This document shows, in pieces, positions 35,057 to 43,091 of a stretch of 64,000 nucleotides of DNA. The notes beneath the pieces were generated by a model. That model did not search any database and was not told the DNA's origin. It was given only the letters and a program-made list of their open reading frames with translations. Source of the stretch: Labilithrix luteola (GTDB lineage: Bacteria > Myxococcota_A > Polyangia > Polyangiales > Polyangiaceae); NCBI RefSeq assembly GCF_001263205.1, contig NZ_CP012333.1, forward strand, positions 8,847,501-8,911,500. Direction: 5' to 3'. The position numbers and the translations under genes were made by a program. Positions within the stretch are counted from its first letter, which is position 1; each line of letters begins with the position of its first letter.

Positions 35057-35751
35057 AGACGCGTCGCAGCGGCGATTGCTTGGCGCAGTTCGTGGTCGAA
35101 CATCGCCTCCGTCAACCGGCCGGTCTGCGTGTTCTGTTGGCTGACGTGGTAGCAGCCGAGGAGAGTCACGGAGCCGAGGTCCGTGGTGGCACCGTGGGCG
35201 AACCGAGGACGCGGGCGCGGGATCTCGACACCATGCCGTTGCGCGTGGGCCACGTACGCGTCCCATGCGACGGCACCGAGCGCCAAAATGGCCCGCGGGC
35301 GGAGGATCGCCAGCTCACGGTCGAGCCAGCTTCCGCACTGCAGGACCTCGTCGGGCGTGGGGCGATTGTCTGGGGGAACGCAGCGCGCCGCGAGCGTGAT
35401 GTAGACGCCTCGCAGAACGAGGCCGTCATTGCGATGCGTGCTGGTGGACTGGTTGGCGAGCCCCGCACGGTGGAGGGCGGCGTAGAGAAAGTCGCCGGAG
35501 CGATCTCCCGTGAAGGCGCGGCCGGTGCGGTTTCCGCCGTGCGCGCCCGGAGCGAGACCGAGGATGACGAGCGGCGCCTCGGGATCGCCGAAGCCCGGGA
35601 CCGGCTTTCCCCAGTAACGCTCGTCGATGTACTTCCGGCGCTTCGTGCGGGCGACTTCTTCACGCCACGCCACGAGTCGCGGGCAGTCCGTACAGCGAAC
35701 GAGGCGCGCGTTCATTTTGGCGAGATCCGAAGAGGCGGTCACACCGTGCAT
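35047..35751 (-). CDS. Uracil-DNA glycosylase, family 5 (UDGb) type
   Basis: A 234-residue iron-sulfur DNA-repair glycosylase. Motif 1 reads GLAPGAHGGNRTGRAFTGDR and motif 2 HVSQQNTQTGRLT, which fit the UDGb family better than family 4. The four cluster cysteines are visible at 20, 23, 124 and 139 (CTDC, AARC and LQC). Family 5 enzymes remove uracil, and often hypoxanthine, from DNA. They lack the polar Asp/Asn of motif 1 used by family 1. The 5' start is uncertain: ATG 35751 or ATG 35715 (MNARLVRCTDC). It is divergent from the hydrolase gene across 91 bases. Confidence 0.87.
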   Translation of the reverse strand: MHGVTASSDLAKMNARLVRCTDCPRLVAWREEVARTKRRKYIDERYWGKPVPGFGDPEAPLVILGLAPGAHGGNRTGRAFTGDRSGDFLYAALHRAGLANQSTSTHRNDGLVLRGVYITLAARCVPPDNRPTPDEVLQCGSWLDRELAILRPRAILALGAVAWDAYVAHAQRHGVEIPRPRPRFAHGATTDLGSVTLLGCYHVSQQNTQTGRLTEAMFDHELRQAIAAATRLPP

Positions 35752-35842
35752 TCTTAACGCAAGGCTGCTTGGCTGAGCTCGCGAAACCCGCGAACGGGGC
35801 GAAACGCGACTGAATCCGTCGATGCATGCTATGGCCCGGTAG

Positions 35843-37108
35843 GTGGCGCTCGTTCATCGGGTCTACCTGTCCCCCGGCATGTTCGGGTTCGGAAAGCTCG
35901 CAACGTACGACTACTTCGCGCACGTCGAGCGCGCGCTCACCCAGCGCTTCGAGGATGCCGGTCAGGCGCTTCGGACCTACGTCGTGGACGTGGCGCCGAC
36001 GGCCTCGATTCGTCGGCGCGCGGTCCGGCTTGCCGAGGCCGTTGCGGAGAGCGTCGGCGAGCAGGGCCCCGTTCACCTGCTCGGTCACTCCACCGGAGGG
36101 CTCGATGCGCGGCTCGTCGCATCGCCCAGTGGAAGCCTGCCGACGCCTGCGCGCAATCTGGCGTGGCTGCCGCGCTTGCGCAGCATCACCACGATGAACA
36201 CGCCTCACTACGGCACGCCGATGGCGAGCTTCTTCGCGACCGTCAGCGGTCAGCGAATGCTCTACGCCGTGAGCGCGCTCACGTTCATCGGCCTCTCGCT
36301 CGGCGCGCCTCCGCTCGCCGCCGCGAGCGCGCTCGTGATGGCGATCGGCCGGCTGGACAACGCCATCGGCGTCGAGTTGAAGGTGCTCGATCGCGCGACG
36401 GACACGCTGCTCCGCGCCCTCGAACCGGCGACGAGCCGCGAGGTGAGGGCGTACCTCGATGCCATCCGTAAGGACCAAGGCGCGGTCATCCAGCTGACGC
36501 CCGAGGCGATGGACCTCTTTCTCGCCGGGGTCGAAGATCGGTCCGGCGTGGTCTACCAGTCCACGTGCGCGATGGCGCCGGCCCCCTCGCCGCGGAACCT
36601 CGCCAAGAGCTTCAAGAGCCCCTGGCGTGCGGTTTCTTCAGCGCTTTTCACGACGCTCTACGGGATTACCTCGCGCCACGACGAGCGTTATCCGTGCGCG
36701 GCGGCCGATCCTGGCGAAGAGACCGAGCGCGTGCTCCTTCGGGCGTTCGAGCGCCTCCCCGGCGTGCGTTCGAACGACGGCGTCGTGCCGCTCCGGTCGC
36801 AACTCTGGGGCAACGTCGTGTGGGCCGGCTACGGCGATCACCTCGACGTCCTCGGCCATTTCGCCAGCACCCGCGCCAAGACCTCGTTCTGGTCGTCGTT
36901 TTTCGGCGGAAAGCGCATGCCGGTCGAACGCATCGAGCAACGCGTGCGCCGCGTTGAAGACGCCTTGGCCCGCGGGGGAATGGCTCCCGAGCCGACCGCC
37001 GATTCGCGCCACGTCGACTGGATGACGAGCGGATCGAACTTCGACGAGCGATCGTTTTCGAACCTGATGGACGCGATTGCCAAAGGCATGCTCGTGTCGT
37101 CCATCTGA
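35843..37108 (+). CDS. Alpha/beta-hydrolase (lipase/esterase-like)
   Basis: A 421-residue hydrolase. The nucleophile elbow is GHSTGGLDARL (Ser in GHSTG), the second conserved element is TTMNTPHYGTP, a candidate acid Asp lies in SNDGVVPLRSQ and the probable His is in GDHLDVLGHF. The middle holds hydrophobic lid-like helices (LYAVSALTFIGLSLGAPPLA). No signal peptide is visible, so it is probably cytoplasmic. The SHYGTP/SDGVVP layout resembles triacylglycerol lipases and PHB-depolymerase-like esterases; the substrate is not known. The GTG at 35843 is the only start that keeps the beginning VHRVYLSPGMFGFG. Confidence 0.85.
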   Translation: MALVHRVYLSPGMFGFGKLATYDYFAHVERALTQRFEDAGQALRTYVVDVAPTASIRRRAVRLAEAVAESVGEQGPVHLLGHSTGGLDARLVASPSGSLPTPARNLAWLPRLRSITTMNTPHYGTPMASFFATVSGQRMLYAVSALTFIGLSLGAPPLAAASALVMAIGRLDNAIGVELKVLDRATDTLLRALEPATSREVRAYLDAIRKDQGAVIQLTPEAMDLFLAGVEDRSGVVYQSTCAMAPAPSPRNLAKSFKSPWRAVSSALFTTLYGITSRHDERYPCAAADPGEETERVLLRAFERLPGVRSNDGVVPLRSQLWGNVVWAGYGDHLDVLGHFASTRAKTSFWSSFFGGKRMPVERIEQRVRRVEDALARGGMAPEPTADSRHVDWMTSGSNFDERSFSNLMDAIAKGMLVSSI

Positions 37109-37276
37109 GGACTTGCGCTCGGCGCACGCGCGCCCCTCGCGCGCCATCTATGCGTAAGAACGTATGACGGCCGGACGACGGACGACGAGACCGTGGCGTT
37201 CGGCATCGTGCGAAGCAGGCTTTCCTGCCGGTCAGTCAAGCGCTAGTCTCGGGCGATCGTTCTGGAGGTCCAACTT

Positions 37277-38491
37277 ATGAGATCGCGTCGTCTTGCCTTC
37301 GTGTTTGCCGTGTTGCCCTTTGCGTTCTACGCGTACGCCTGTTCGAGCGACGATTCGACCAGTCCGTCGAGCGACGACGCAGGCGGCGGCTCCGAGACGG
37401 GCACCACCGGCGAAGAAGACAGCAGCACGCCGGGCGAGAAGGACAGCAGCACGCCGGGTGACAAGGACAGCAGTACGCCGAACGACAGCGGCACCGACGC
37501 AGCCGATGCCGGTGACGGTGGTGACGGCGGCGACGCAGGCGACGGCGGGCTCGACTTCTGCGTCGGCAACCCGCTTCTCGCCGACGGCGGCATCGTGACC
37601 GGTGGTTACATGGTCGACGCGTCGGCTCCGCGCCAGATCTTCGTCGAGACGTTCCTCGCCAGCTCGTTCATCGACGGCCCGCAGTGGATCGAGGCCAACG
37701 GCGGACAGCTCGTATTCTCGCAGGTCTACGGCGTTCCGCGCGCAACCTACACGACCGGCATCGACGGCGGAACGCCGGTGCTGTTCCGCCAGACGCCCAA
37801 CGACAACGTCCTCCCGATCGGCAACGCGTTCGCGGCCGACGGCGGCGTCCTGACCACGTACTCGGCCTCCGGCGGCGCTGCGGGCATTGCGCGCACGCAG
37901 CCCAACAAGACGGCGAACTCCACCGTTCCCGTTGCGCCGGCCACGAATCCGAACGACCTCGTCGTCGGCCCCAAGGGCGACGTCTACTTCACGGATCCGA
38001 AGTTCCAGACGGACAACGCTGGCGCGGGCTCCGGCGTTTACCGCATCGCGCCGGACGGTGGCGTCGCCGCCATCGATACGTACGATCAGAACAACGTCCA
38101 GCGTATGAACGGCATCGCCCTTTCGCCGGACAACAAGACGCTCTACGTCTCGAACACCGAGACGAAGCAGATCCTCAAGTACGCCGTGGCCACCGACGGC
38201 ACGGTGGCCAAGCCCGGCACGCCCGTCGTCACCGGCACCGTCGATCTGCCCGATGGCATTGCCGTCGACGATGCAGAGAACATCTGGGTCGCCGAGGCGC
38301 ACAGCACCTTCGGCACGCAGAGCGGTCGCGTCGAGGTCTTCACCAAGGCCGGCGTGAAGCTCGCGGAAATCCCGTTCCCCACGCAGCGCCCGACCAGCGT
38401 GGCGTTCGGCGGTGCGGACAACAAGACGGTCTTCGTGACCACCGAGCGCGCCATCTACGTGCTGGCGACGCGCTGCCCCGGCGTTCGCTGA
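37277..38491 (+). CDS. SMP-30/gluconolactonase-like beta-propeller lipoprotein
   Basis: A 404-residue exported protein. The lipobox is FYAYAC (Cys about 22). A low-complexity linker with SSTPGEKD/SSTPGDKD repeats and Asp/Gly runs follows to about residue 95. The rest is a six-bladed propeller of SMP-30 type: DGPQWIEANGGQLVFSQV, NPNDLVVGPKGDVYFTDPK, RMNGIALSPDNKTLYVSN and LPDGIAVDDAENIWVAEA. The SMP-30 metal-site residues (Glu, Asn and Asp at blade ends) are partly visible. The family includes lactonases and strictosidine-synthase-like proteins. It has an intact 5' end with a ribosome site (GGAGG) and a good terminator. Confidence 0.83.
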   Translation: MRSRRLAFVFAVLPFAFYAYACSSDDSTSPSSDDAGGGSETGTTGEEDSSTPGEKDSSTPGDKDSSTPNDSGTDAADAGDGGDGGDAGDGGLDFCVGNPLLADGGIVTGGYMVDASAPRQIFVETFLASSFIDGPQWIEANGGQLVFSQVYGVPRATYTTGIDGGTPVLFRQTPNDNVLPIGNAFAADGGVLTTYSASGGAAGIARTQPNKTANSTVPVAPATNPNDLVVGPKGDVYFTDPKFQTDNAGAGSGVYRIAPDGGVAAIDTYDQNNVQRMNGIALSPDNKTLYVSNTETKQILKYAVATDGTVAKPGTPVVTGTVDLPDGIAVDDAENIWVAEAHSTFGTQSGRVEVFTKAGVKLAEIPFPTQRPTSVAFGGADNKTVFVTTERAIYVLATRCPGVR

Positions 38492-38531
38492 ACGAACGAG
38501 CGCGCCGCGCAGGTGCACAGGCGCGCTGGAA

Positions 38532-38571
38532 CGGCCCTTCCTCGGCGACGAGGCGGGGCCGCTCGCCTTTT
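38532..38571. terminator. Bidirectional intrinsic terminator between SMP-30-like and glycosyltransferase genes
   Basis: CGGCCC/GGGCCG (38532-38537 with 38556-38561) and CCTCG/CGAGG (38540-38544 with 38549-38553) stack around a GCGA loop. TTTT at 38568-38571 follows on the plus strand. This is the clearest intrinsic terminator in the window, between converging genes. Confidence 0.75.
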
Positions 38572-38585
38572 GTGGATTCGACCGG

Positions 38586-39719
38586 CTACGACGGCGCGAC
38601 GGGGCGGGCGCGCAGCCAGTCGTAGAGGGCTTCGTACGATGCGCGCATCGAGGCTAGCGAGTAGCGCGTGAGGACGAGCTCACGGGCTCGACGTCCCCGT
38701 CGCGAGCGTTCGTCAGGGTGTTCGATCGCCGAACGCATGATCGCAGCGAGGGCATGGGACGAGGAGCCGGTCGCAAGCCACCCTGTTTCGCCGTCCTTCA
38801 CGAACTCGGGAATTCCGCCGGTCGGCAGCGCGACGACCGCGCGCGCTTGCGCCATCGCTTCGAGCAACGCGATGCCGAGGCCTTCGGCGCGGGCACTCGA
38901 GAGGGCAACGTCGGCGCGAGCGATGGCCTCGCGGACGTCGGCCTGGTAGCCCACGAACCGAACGCGCGACGACACGCCAAGCTGGGCGCCGAGTCGCTCG
39001 AGCTCGGCGCGTGACTCACCCTCGCCGACGATCTCGAGCTCGGCGCGCGGCACTTCGTTGAGGGCGTGGAGCGCGATGTCGATGCCCTTGCGAGGCTCGA
39101 GGCGGCCCACCATGACGAACCGTACGCGCTCGCTTTCGCCGCGTGCGGCATGCGCCGCGGGGGTAAATCGTTCGACGTCGATGCCGTTCGGTATCACGCG
39201 GAAGGTGCGCTCGGCCCACGGGGCACGGAGCAGCGCGACGTCACGCACGTGTTCGCTGATGCAGACGGAGGCGTCGGCGCGACGGAGCGACCAGCGTGAG
39301 AAGATCCAGCAGCTCGGATCGTCGTAGACGCGCGTGGAGTGCTCGGTGCGGACGATACGTGCGCCGGTTCGGATGGCGGCTCGCGTGCCCACGACCTGCG
39401 AACCGAACGTATGCAGGTGGACGATTCCGGCGCGCCGAGCGCGAATCGTCTGGGCGAGCCACCTCACATCGAAGGGACCGAGCGAGCGTACGAGGTAGCT
39501 GGCGGGGTTTTCGCGAACGGGGCCGCGATCGTCGACGACGAGTCCCGCGTCGTGGAAGAGCGCGCGCAGTCGGGCGCTCGGTGTCATGAGGGCGATCGTG
39601 TGTCTGCGAGCGGTGTCGCCCGAGGCGAGGTCGACGAGCATCCGCTCTGCACCACCGACCTCGCCGGCGACGACGACGTGCAGAACGGGCGCCGGTTCGG
39701 CCGATGCGCGCTCGTTCAT
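38586..39719 (-). CDS. GT4-type glycosyltransferase
   Basis: A 377-residue glycosyltransferase with a GT-B fold. The N-terminal domain starts LHVVVAGEVGGAERMLVDLA. The C-terminal domain has the usual family marks: VIPNGIDVERF, MVGRLEPRKGIDIAL and the E(x7)E motif AEGLGIALLEAMAQ. It transfers a sugar from an activated donor to a surface-polymer precursor or lipid carrier. Its ATG overlaps the stop of the flippase gene by 4 bases (ATGA), and that gene overlaps the deacetylase gene, so all three belong to one operon. The longer upstream frame is an antisense artefact. Confidence 0.92.
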   Translation of the reverse strand: MNERASAEPAPVLHVVVAGEVGGAERMLVDLASGDTARRHTIALMTPSARLRALFHDAGLVVDDRGPVRENPASYLVRSLGPFDVRWLAQTIRARRAGIVHLHTFGSQVVGTRAAIRTGARIVRTEHSTRVYDDPSCWIFSRWSLRRADASVCISEHVRDVALLRAPWAERTFRVIPNGIDVERFTPAAHAARGESERVRFVMVGRLEPRKGIDIALHALNEVPRAELEIVGEGESRAELERLGAQLGVSSRVRFVGYQADVREAIARADVALSSARAEGLGIALLEAMAQARAVVALPTGGIPEFVKDGETGWLATGSSSHALAAIMRSAIEHPDERSRRGRRARELVLTRYSLASMRASYEALYDWLRARPVAPS

Positions 39720-41056
39720 GTCGCCGCGGCCACGCCCTTCTTCAGCGCGTCGAGTCGTGCGTCGAAACGGAACCAGAAGACGACGGCCACGGCCGCCTGC
39801 ACGCAGGACGTCGAGAGGGCAAGGCCCTCGAGACCGATCGCGCGGAGCAGGACGAGATTGAAGAGCGCGTTGCAAACCGTGTTCAGCACACCCATGCTCA
39901 GCATGATCGTGCTGTTTTTCACCGCCACGTGAGCACGGGCGAGCACCAGCAGAACGCCGAACGGCGCGAGCCCCACCAGGTGATAGGGCAAGATCTGGAT
40001 CATGCGGTCGACGCCCGCCACGTCCATCTCGCCGCGGAGAAAGACGAAACGGAGGAGGGGCCCGCGGATGGCGTACAGCAGAATGCTGGCCGCCAGGAGA
40101 ATGCCGAACACGCTGGCGACCGCACGGACGACCTTGCGTCGAACCGCTTCGAGATCTCGCGCCGCGAAGTCGTCGGAGAGATGCGCGAGGAGAACGGGGA
40201 GCAGCGACGCTTGCAAGATCGAAGTCGGCAGGCTCGCCACGTCGCCCGAGTAACGAAGCATCGTGCCGCCGCCAACGACCAGCGACAGTCCGGCCATGAG
40301 CTGATCGACCACAGGGTTGACGCGGGTAACGGCGCTGCCGCCGACCTCGGCGACCACGAGCTTCGCGAAGCGCACGAGCGCGGGCGGGCGTACGAACCCG
40401 AGCTCGATGCGCAGGCCCACGATGCGGAGCGTGAACCACGCCAGCACGGCAGATGCGACGATCTCGCCGACCAGGGCCGCCACCGGTACGAGAACGACGC
40501 CGAAGCGATCGTGACCGAACGCGAGGATGCCGATGTTGAGCGCCATTCCGACGCCGCTCGACACGGGCTGGACCACGAAGTGGTGCTGCGAGGCGAGCAG
40601 GGTGGCGAAGAACGTGCGCGTCGCCATCGCCACGAGATAGATCGAGAACGGAACGACCATCGTCGCGGCCAGCGTGAAGTCGGGGCCTTGGTAGCGATAG
40701 GCGAACCAACCCATCGCCACGAGACCGACCGCGACGGCAATGGCCCCTCCGATGGCCCATGTGTACGAGAGGAGCGAGCCGATGAGACGAGGCAGCTCTT
40801 CGCGACGGTCGATGCGCTCTTCGGCGAGAATGGGAACGAGAGCGGAGTCCTGGAATGCCGTGAAGACGAGCGAGCCCGCGAACGCGAACACGGCCCACGC
40901 GAAGTAATAGACGTCGGTGGCCCCGCTTCGACCGAACCAGTAGGCGAGAAGGAGCGGGAGCAGGGCTTCGCCCGCACGAAAGACCACCTGGGCCGGCAGG
41001 ACGAGGAGGGTCGTGCGAAGGACGGACTTCTTCTTCGGCGTCGCCAAACTGCTCAC
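39716..41056 (-). CDS. MurJ/Wzx-like lipid-linked polysaccharide flippase
   Basis: A 446-residue integral-membrane protein with about 12-14 hydrophobic segments in the MOP (MATE/MurJ) superfamily. Recognisable pieces are LLAYWFGRSGATDVYYFAWA near the start, FGVLLVLARAHVAVKNSTI and LNTVCNALFNLVLLRAIGLE near the end, and a central SILQASLLPVLLAHLSDDF. MurJ flips lipid II and Wzx flips polysaccharide-repeat lipid intermediates. With a glycosyltransferase and a deacetylase in the same operon, a surface-polysaccharide flippase is the likelier job. Confidence 0.85.
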   Translation of the reverse strand: MSSLATPKKKSVLRTTLLVLPAQVVFRAGEALLPLLLAYWFGRSGATDVYYFAWAVFAFAGSLVFTAFQDSALVPILAEERIDRREELPRLIGSLLSYTWAIGGAIAVAVGLVAMGWFAYRYQGPDFTLAATMVVPFSIYLVAMATRTFFATLLASQHHFVVQPVSSGVGMALNIGILAFGHDRFGVVLVPVAALVGEIVASAVLAWFTLRIVGLRIELGFVRPPALVRFAKLVVAEVGGSAVTRVNPVVDQLMAGLSLVVGGGTMLRYSGDVASLPTSILQASLLPVLLAHLSDDFAARDLEAVRRKVVRAVASVFGILLAASILLYAIRGPLLRFVFLRGEMDVAGVDRMIQILPYHLVGLAPFGVLLVLARAHVAVKNSTIMLSMGVLNTVCNALFNLVLLRAIGLEGLALSTSCVQAAVAVVFWFRFDARLDALKKGVAAAT

Positions 41057-41985
41057 CGCGCGAGGATCTCCGGTACGTCGCCGAGACCCACGACCGACAC
41101 GCCTTCACGCTCTGCCCAAGCGAGCAGCGCACCCAGGCGGCCGAGGATCCCCTGGGCCTCGTCCTCCGAAGAGGCGTAGGGGCTCAGGTGGGGAACGATC
41201 TCGACGTTGTGGAACATCGCATTGAGGATGACCGGGCGCCCTGGCGCGACGCGGCGCGCCTCGGCGATTTCGTCTTCGGCGACGCGGACGAGCGACTCGG
41301 CCGTGCCACGCGTCGGACGAAGCCAGCGCGGATCGACGTGCTTGCCGACCCAGGGGAGGGCGTTGACGAACCGTCGTCGGATCGTGACCGGGACTTCGAG
41401 GATCTTCGCGTTGCCCGGTCGGCCGGGCTCTTTGGGATCGGGGCGATAAGGCTGCGTCGGCGCGTCGAGGAAGGCGAGGCCCTTGGCGCCCGACGACGCC
41501 CAGTCCATGTGCGGCGTGACACTTGACTCCACGGCGTAGCCGAGATCCTCGAGGATGCCGATCGAGGCGGCCCCGACGCCGAACCGACCCGCGCGGAACG
41601 ACGCTGGCTGGTGATCGAAGGCACGAATGAAGAGATCGGTGAGGTACGCGAGCTTCGCTTTTTCGACCTCGGGCGGGTAGTCCCGCTGGAAGGCGCTCGT
41701 CGCGTCGGGCTCGAACGCATCCGGCTCCGCGTACTCGCCGTGCAGATGCGTACCGAGCTCGCAGCTGCTGGCGAGGCGGCGAAAAACATCGACGCACGCT
41801 TCGTTGCGGAGGATCTCCGGCGATAGCAAGTACGTCGGCTTCGCGCGATGCGAGGCGAAGAGAGGCTGGAGGCGCTTTTCGACGCCGTCGAAGACGCCTT
41901 CGAAGGCCATGGGCTGACGGCAGAGCCAGCCCTTGCCCTTGTCGCATTCGGTGTCGATCGACACGCAAAGGTAGGCTCGGCTCAT
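41053..41985 (-). CDS. Polysaccharide deacetylase-like protein (NodB-type fold)
   Basis: A 310-residue protein. The catalytic base Asp is in CVSIDTECD (Asp11) and the metal-binding pair is GTHLHGE (His80 and His82), as in polysaccharide deacetylase family CE4. A barrel-like segment (RAGRFGVGAASIGILEDLGY) and the C-terminal ILNAMFHNVEI carry the later catalytic residues. There is no signal peptide, so it probably acts in the cytoplasm on lipid-linked sugars, de-N-acetylating a glycan precursor. The start at 41985 gives the family-like N-terminus MSRAYLCVSIDTE. It is the first gene of the operon with the flippase and glycosyltransferase. Confidence 0.85.
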   Translation of the reverse strand: MSRAYLCVSIDTECDKGKGWLCRQPMAFEGVFDGVEKRLQPLFASHRAKPTYLLSPEILRNEACVDVFRRLASSCELGTHLHGEYAEPDAFEPDATSAFQRDYPPEVEKAKLAYLTDLFIRAFDHQPASFRAGRFGVGAASIGILEDLGYAVESSVTPHMDWASSGAKGLAFLDAPTQPYRPDPKEPGRPGNAKILEVPVTIRRRFVNALPWVGKHVDPRWLRPTRGTAESLVRVAEDEIAEARRVAPGRPVILNAMFHNVEIVPHLSPYASSEDEAQGILGRLGALLAWAEREGVSVVGLGDVPEILAR

Positions 41986-42036
41986 GCGCAGGTGCCTATA
42001 GCGCATCCCCGGCCCGGGCGCAGAGCGCCTTTCCGC

Positions 42037-43032
42037 TCAAAGCCAGCGCGCGTGCTCACCGACCAAGCGCACCGGAGTCTTCGCGAAGTCCAGCTTGAAC
42101 TGGGCGATGCTCCGACGCTTCTCGTCGGTGTCGTCTTCGAGAGGGATGCCGCCCATGTCGAACGCCTCGCATCCCTCCGCAAGGGCCCAGCGGATGGCAG
42201 AGACCATGGCCGGAACCATTTTGGAGAACGAGCGCTCGACGCCACTCGAGGCGCCCAGCACGAACGTCGCGATGCGGCCATGGCAGCTCGCATAGAGCGC
42301 GCTCACGACATCGCCCTCGTGCTCGCAAAGGAAGACCGCGCCTCGGCGCCCTTCGGTGAGGATCGGCGCGAGGGCGTCGAACCAGGCGCGTGGCTTGGCT
42401 CCGCGGCCCTGGCCGCGCATCAGTTCGGCGTAGAGCTTTTCGAGCTCAGGCAGATCCTTTTCAGTACCGCGCCGAGCGAAGGCCCCCGCCTTTTCGGCCT
42501 GTCGAACCTTTCGCCGTAACGTCTCGCCCGACTTGCCCGCGAAGAGGGTTGCCTCCGTCTTTCCCTTCAGGTCCACGCGAAGCGTGCGCGCGTGGGCACC
42601 GGAGAGGGTCTGGACGGATTGGAAACCGCCGTCGGCGAGGATCTGCGACGCGCGGTCGGCATGTTCGTCGGCCCAATAGGGCATCACCTGGAGGCGAGCG
42701 ATGCCTCGCGTGATCGCCGCTACGCGGAGCGCCGTGAGCACTTCGGGCAGATCGTCGAGGGAGTCGGTGACGGGGCCTCGCTCGACGATCCCGACGGGCA
42801 GCGACAGTCGACCGAGGAGCCTCGGTCGAAGCACGAGCGCTGCGCCCACCAGGCGTCCTCGGCGGCGCGCCAGGAACCATCGAGGCGCGAACGGGCGACC
42901 TGCCGTGGCTGGCGTCGCCCACGCTCGCGCTTGTGCGTAGGCTCCGCCGTGGGAGCGGTCGACGAAGAGATCGTATTCAGCCGCGTCTTCGGGGGAGAGC
43001 GTGCGCGTGAAGGTGACGTCGAGCCCGTGCAT
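42037..43032 (-). CDS. FemAB/FemX-like aminoacyl- or acyltransferase (GNAT-type)
   Basis: A 331-residue protein of the FemAB/peptidoglycan-bridge type with two GNAT-like domains. The FemAB features are the N-terminal GGAYAQARAWATPATAGRPF, then ETLRRKVRQAEKAGAFARRG, and the late motif MVPAMVSAIRWALAEGCEAF followed by DMGGIP. In Firmicutes these enzymes use aminoacyl-tRNA to build peptidoglycan cross-bridges; in Gram-negative bacteria, relatives in exopolysaccharide operons are thought to modify lipid-linked saccharides. The start at 43032 is set by the conserved fold. It lies 52 bases from the deacetylase gene on the same strand and may share its operon. Confidence 0.82.
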   Translation of the reverse strand: MHGLDVTFTRTLSPEDAAEYDLFVDRSHGGAYAQARAWATPATAGRPFAPRWFLARRRGRLVGAALVLRPRLLGRLSLPVGIVERGPVTDSLDDLPEVLTALRVAAITRGIARLQVMPYWADEHADRASQILADGGFQSVQTLSGAHARTLRVDLKGKTEATLFAGKSGETLRRKVRQAEKAGAFARRGTEKDLPELEKLYAELMRGQGRGAKPRAWFDALAPILTEGRRGAVFLCEHEGDVVSALYASCHGRIATFVLGASSGVERSFSKMVPAMVSAIRWALAEGCEAFDMGGIPLEDDTDEKRRSIAQFKLDFAKTPVRLVGEHARWL

Positions 43033-43040
43033 CGAAGGGC

Positions 43041-43062
43041 GCGCAGCATAGCAGCGCTGCGC
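43041..43062. terminator. Small hairpin between SUMF1-like and FemAB-like genes
   Basis: GCGCAGC (43041-43047) and GCTGCGC (43056-43062) form a 7-bp stem over an 8-base loop, between the stop of the upstream minus-strand gene and the FemAB-like start. It may be a weak terminator. Confidence 0.35.
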
Positions 43063-43091
43063 CGTCCGTGACGGTTCGTGACGCGTCTCGC

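Noticed and set aside
38586..41132. A single long glycosyltransferase starting at 41132
   Set aside because: The upstream part of that frame is antisense or out-of-frame to the flippase gene and Arg/Ala-biased; the family-like N-terminus starts at 39719.
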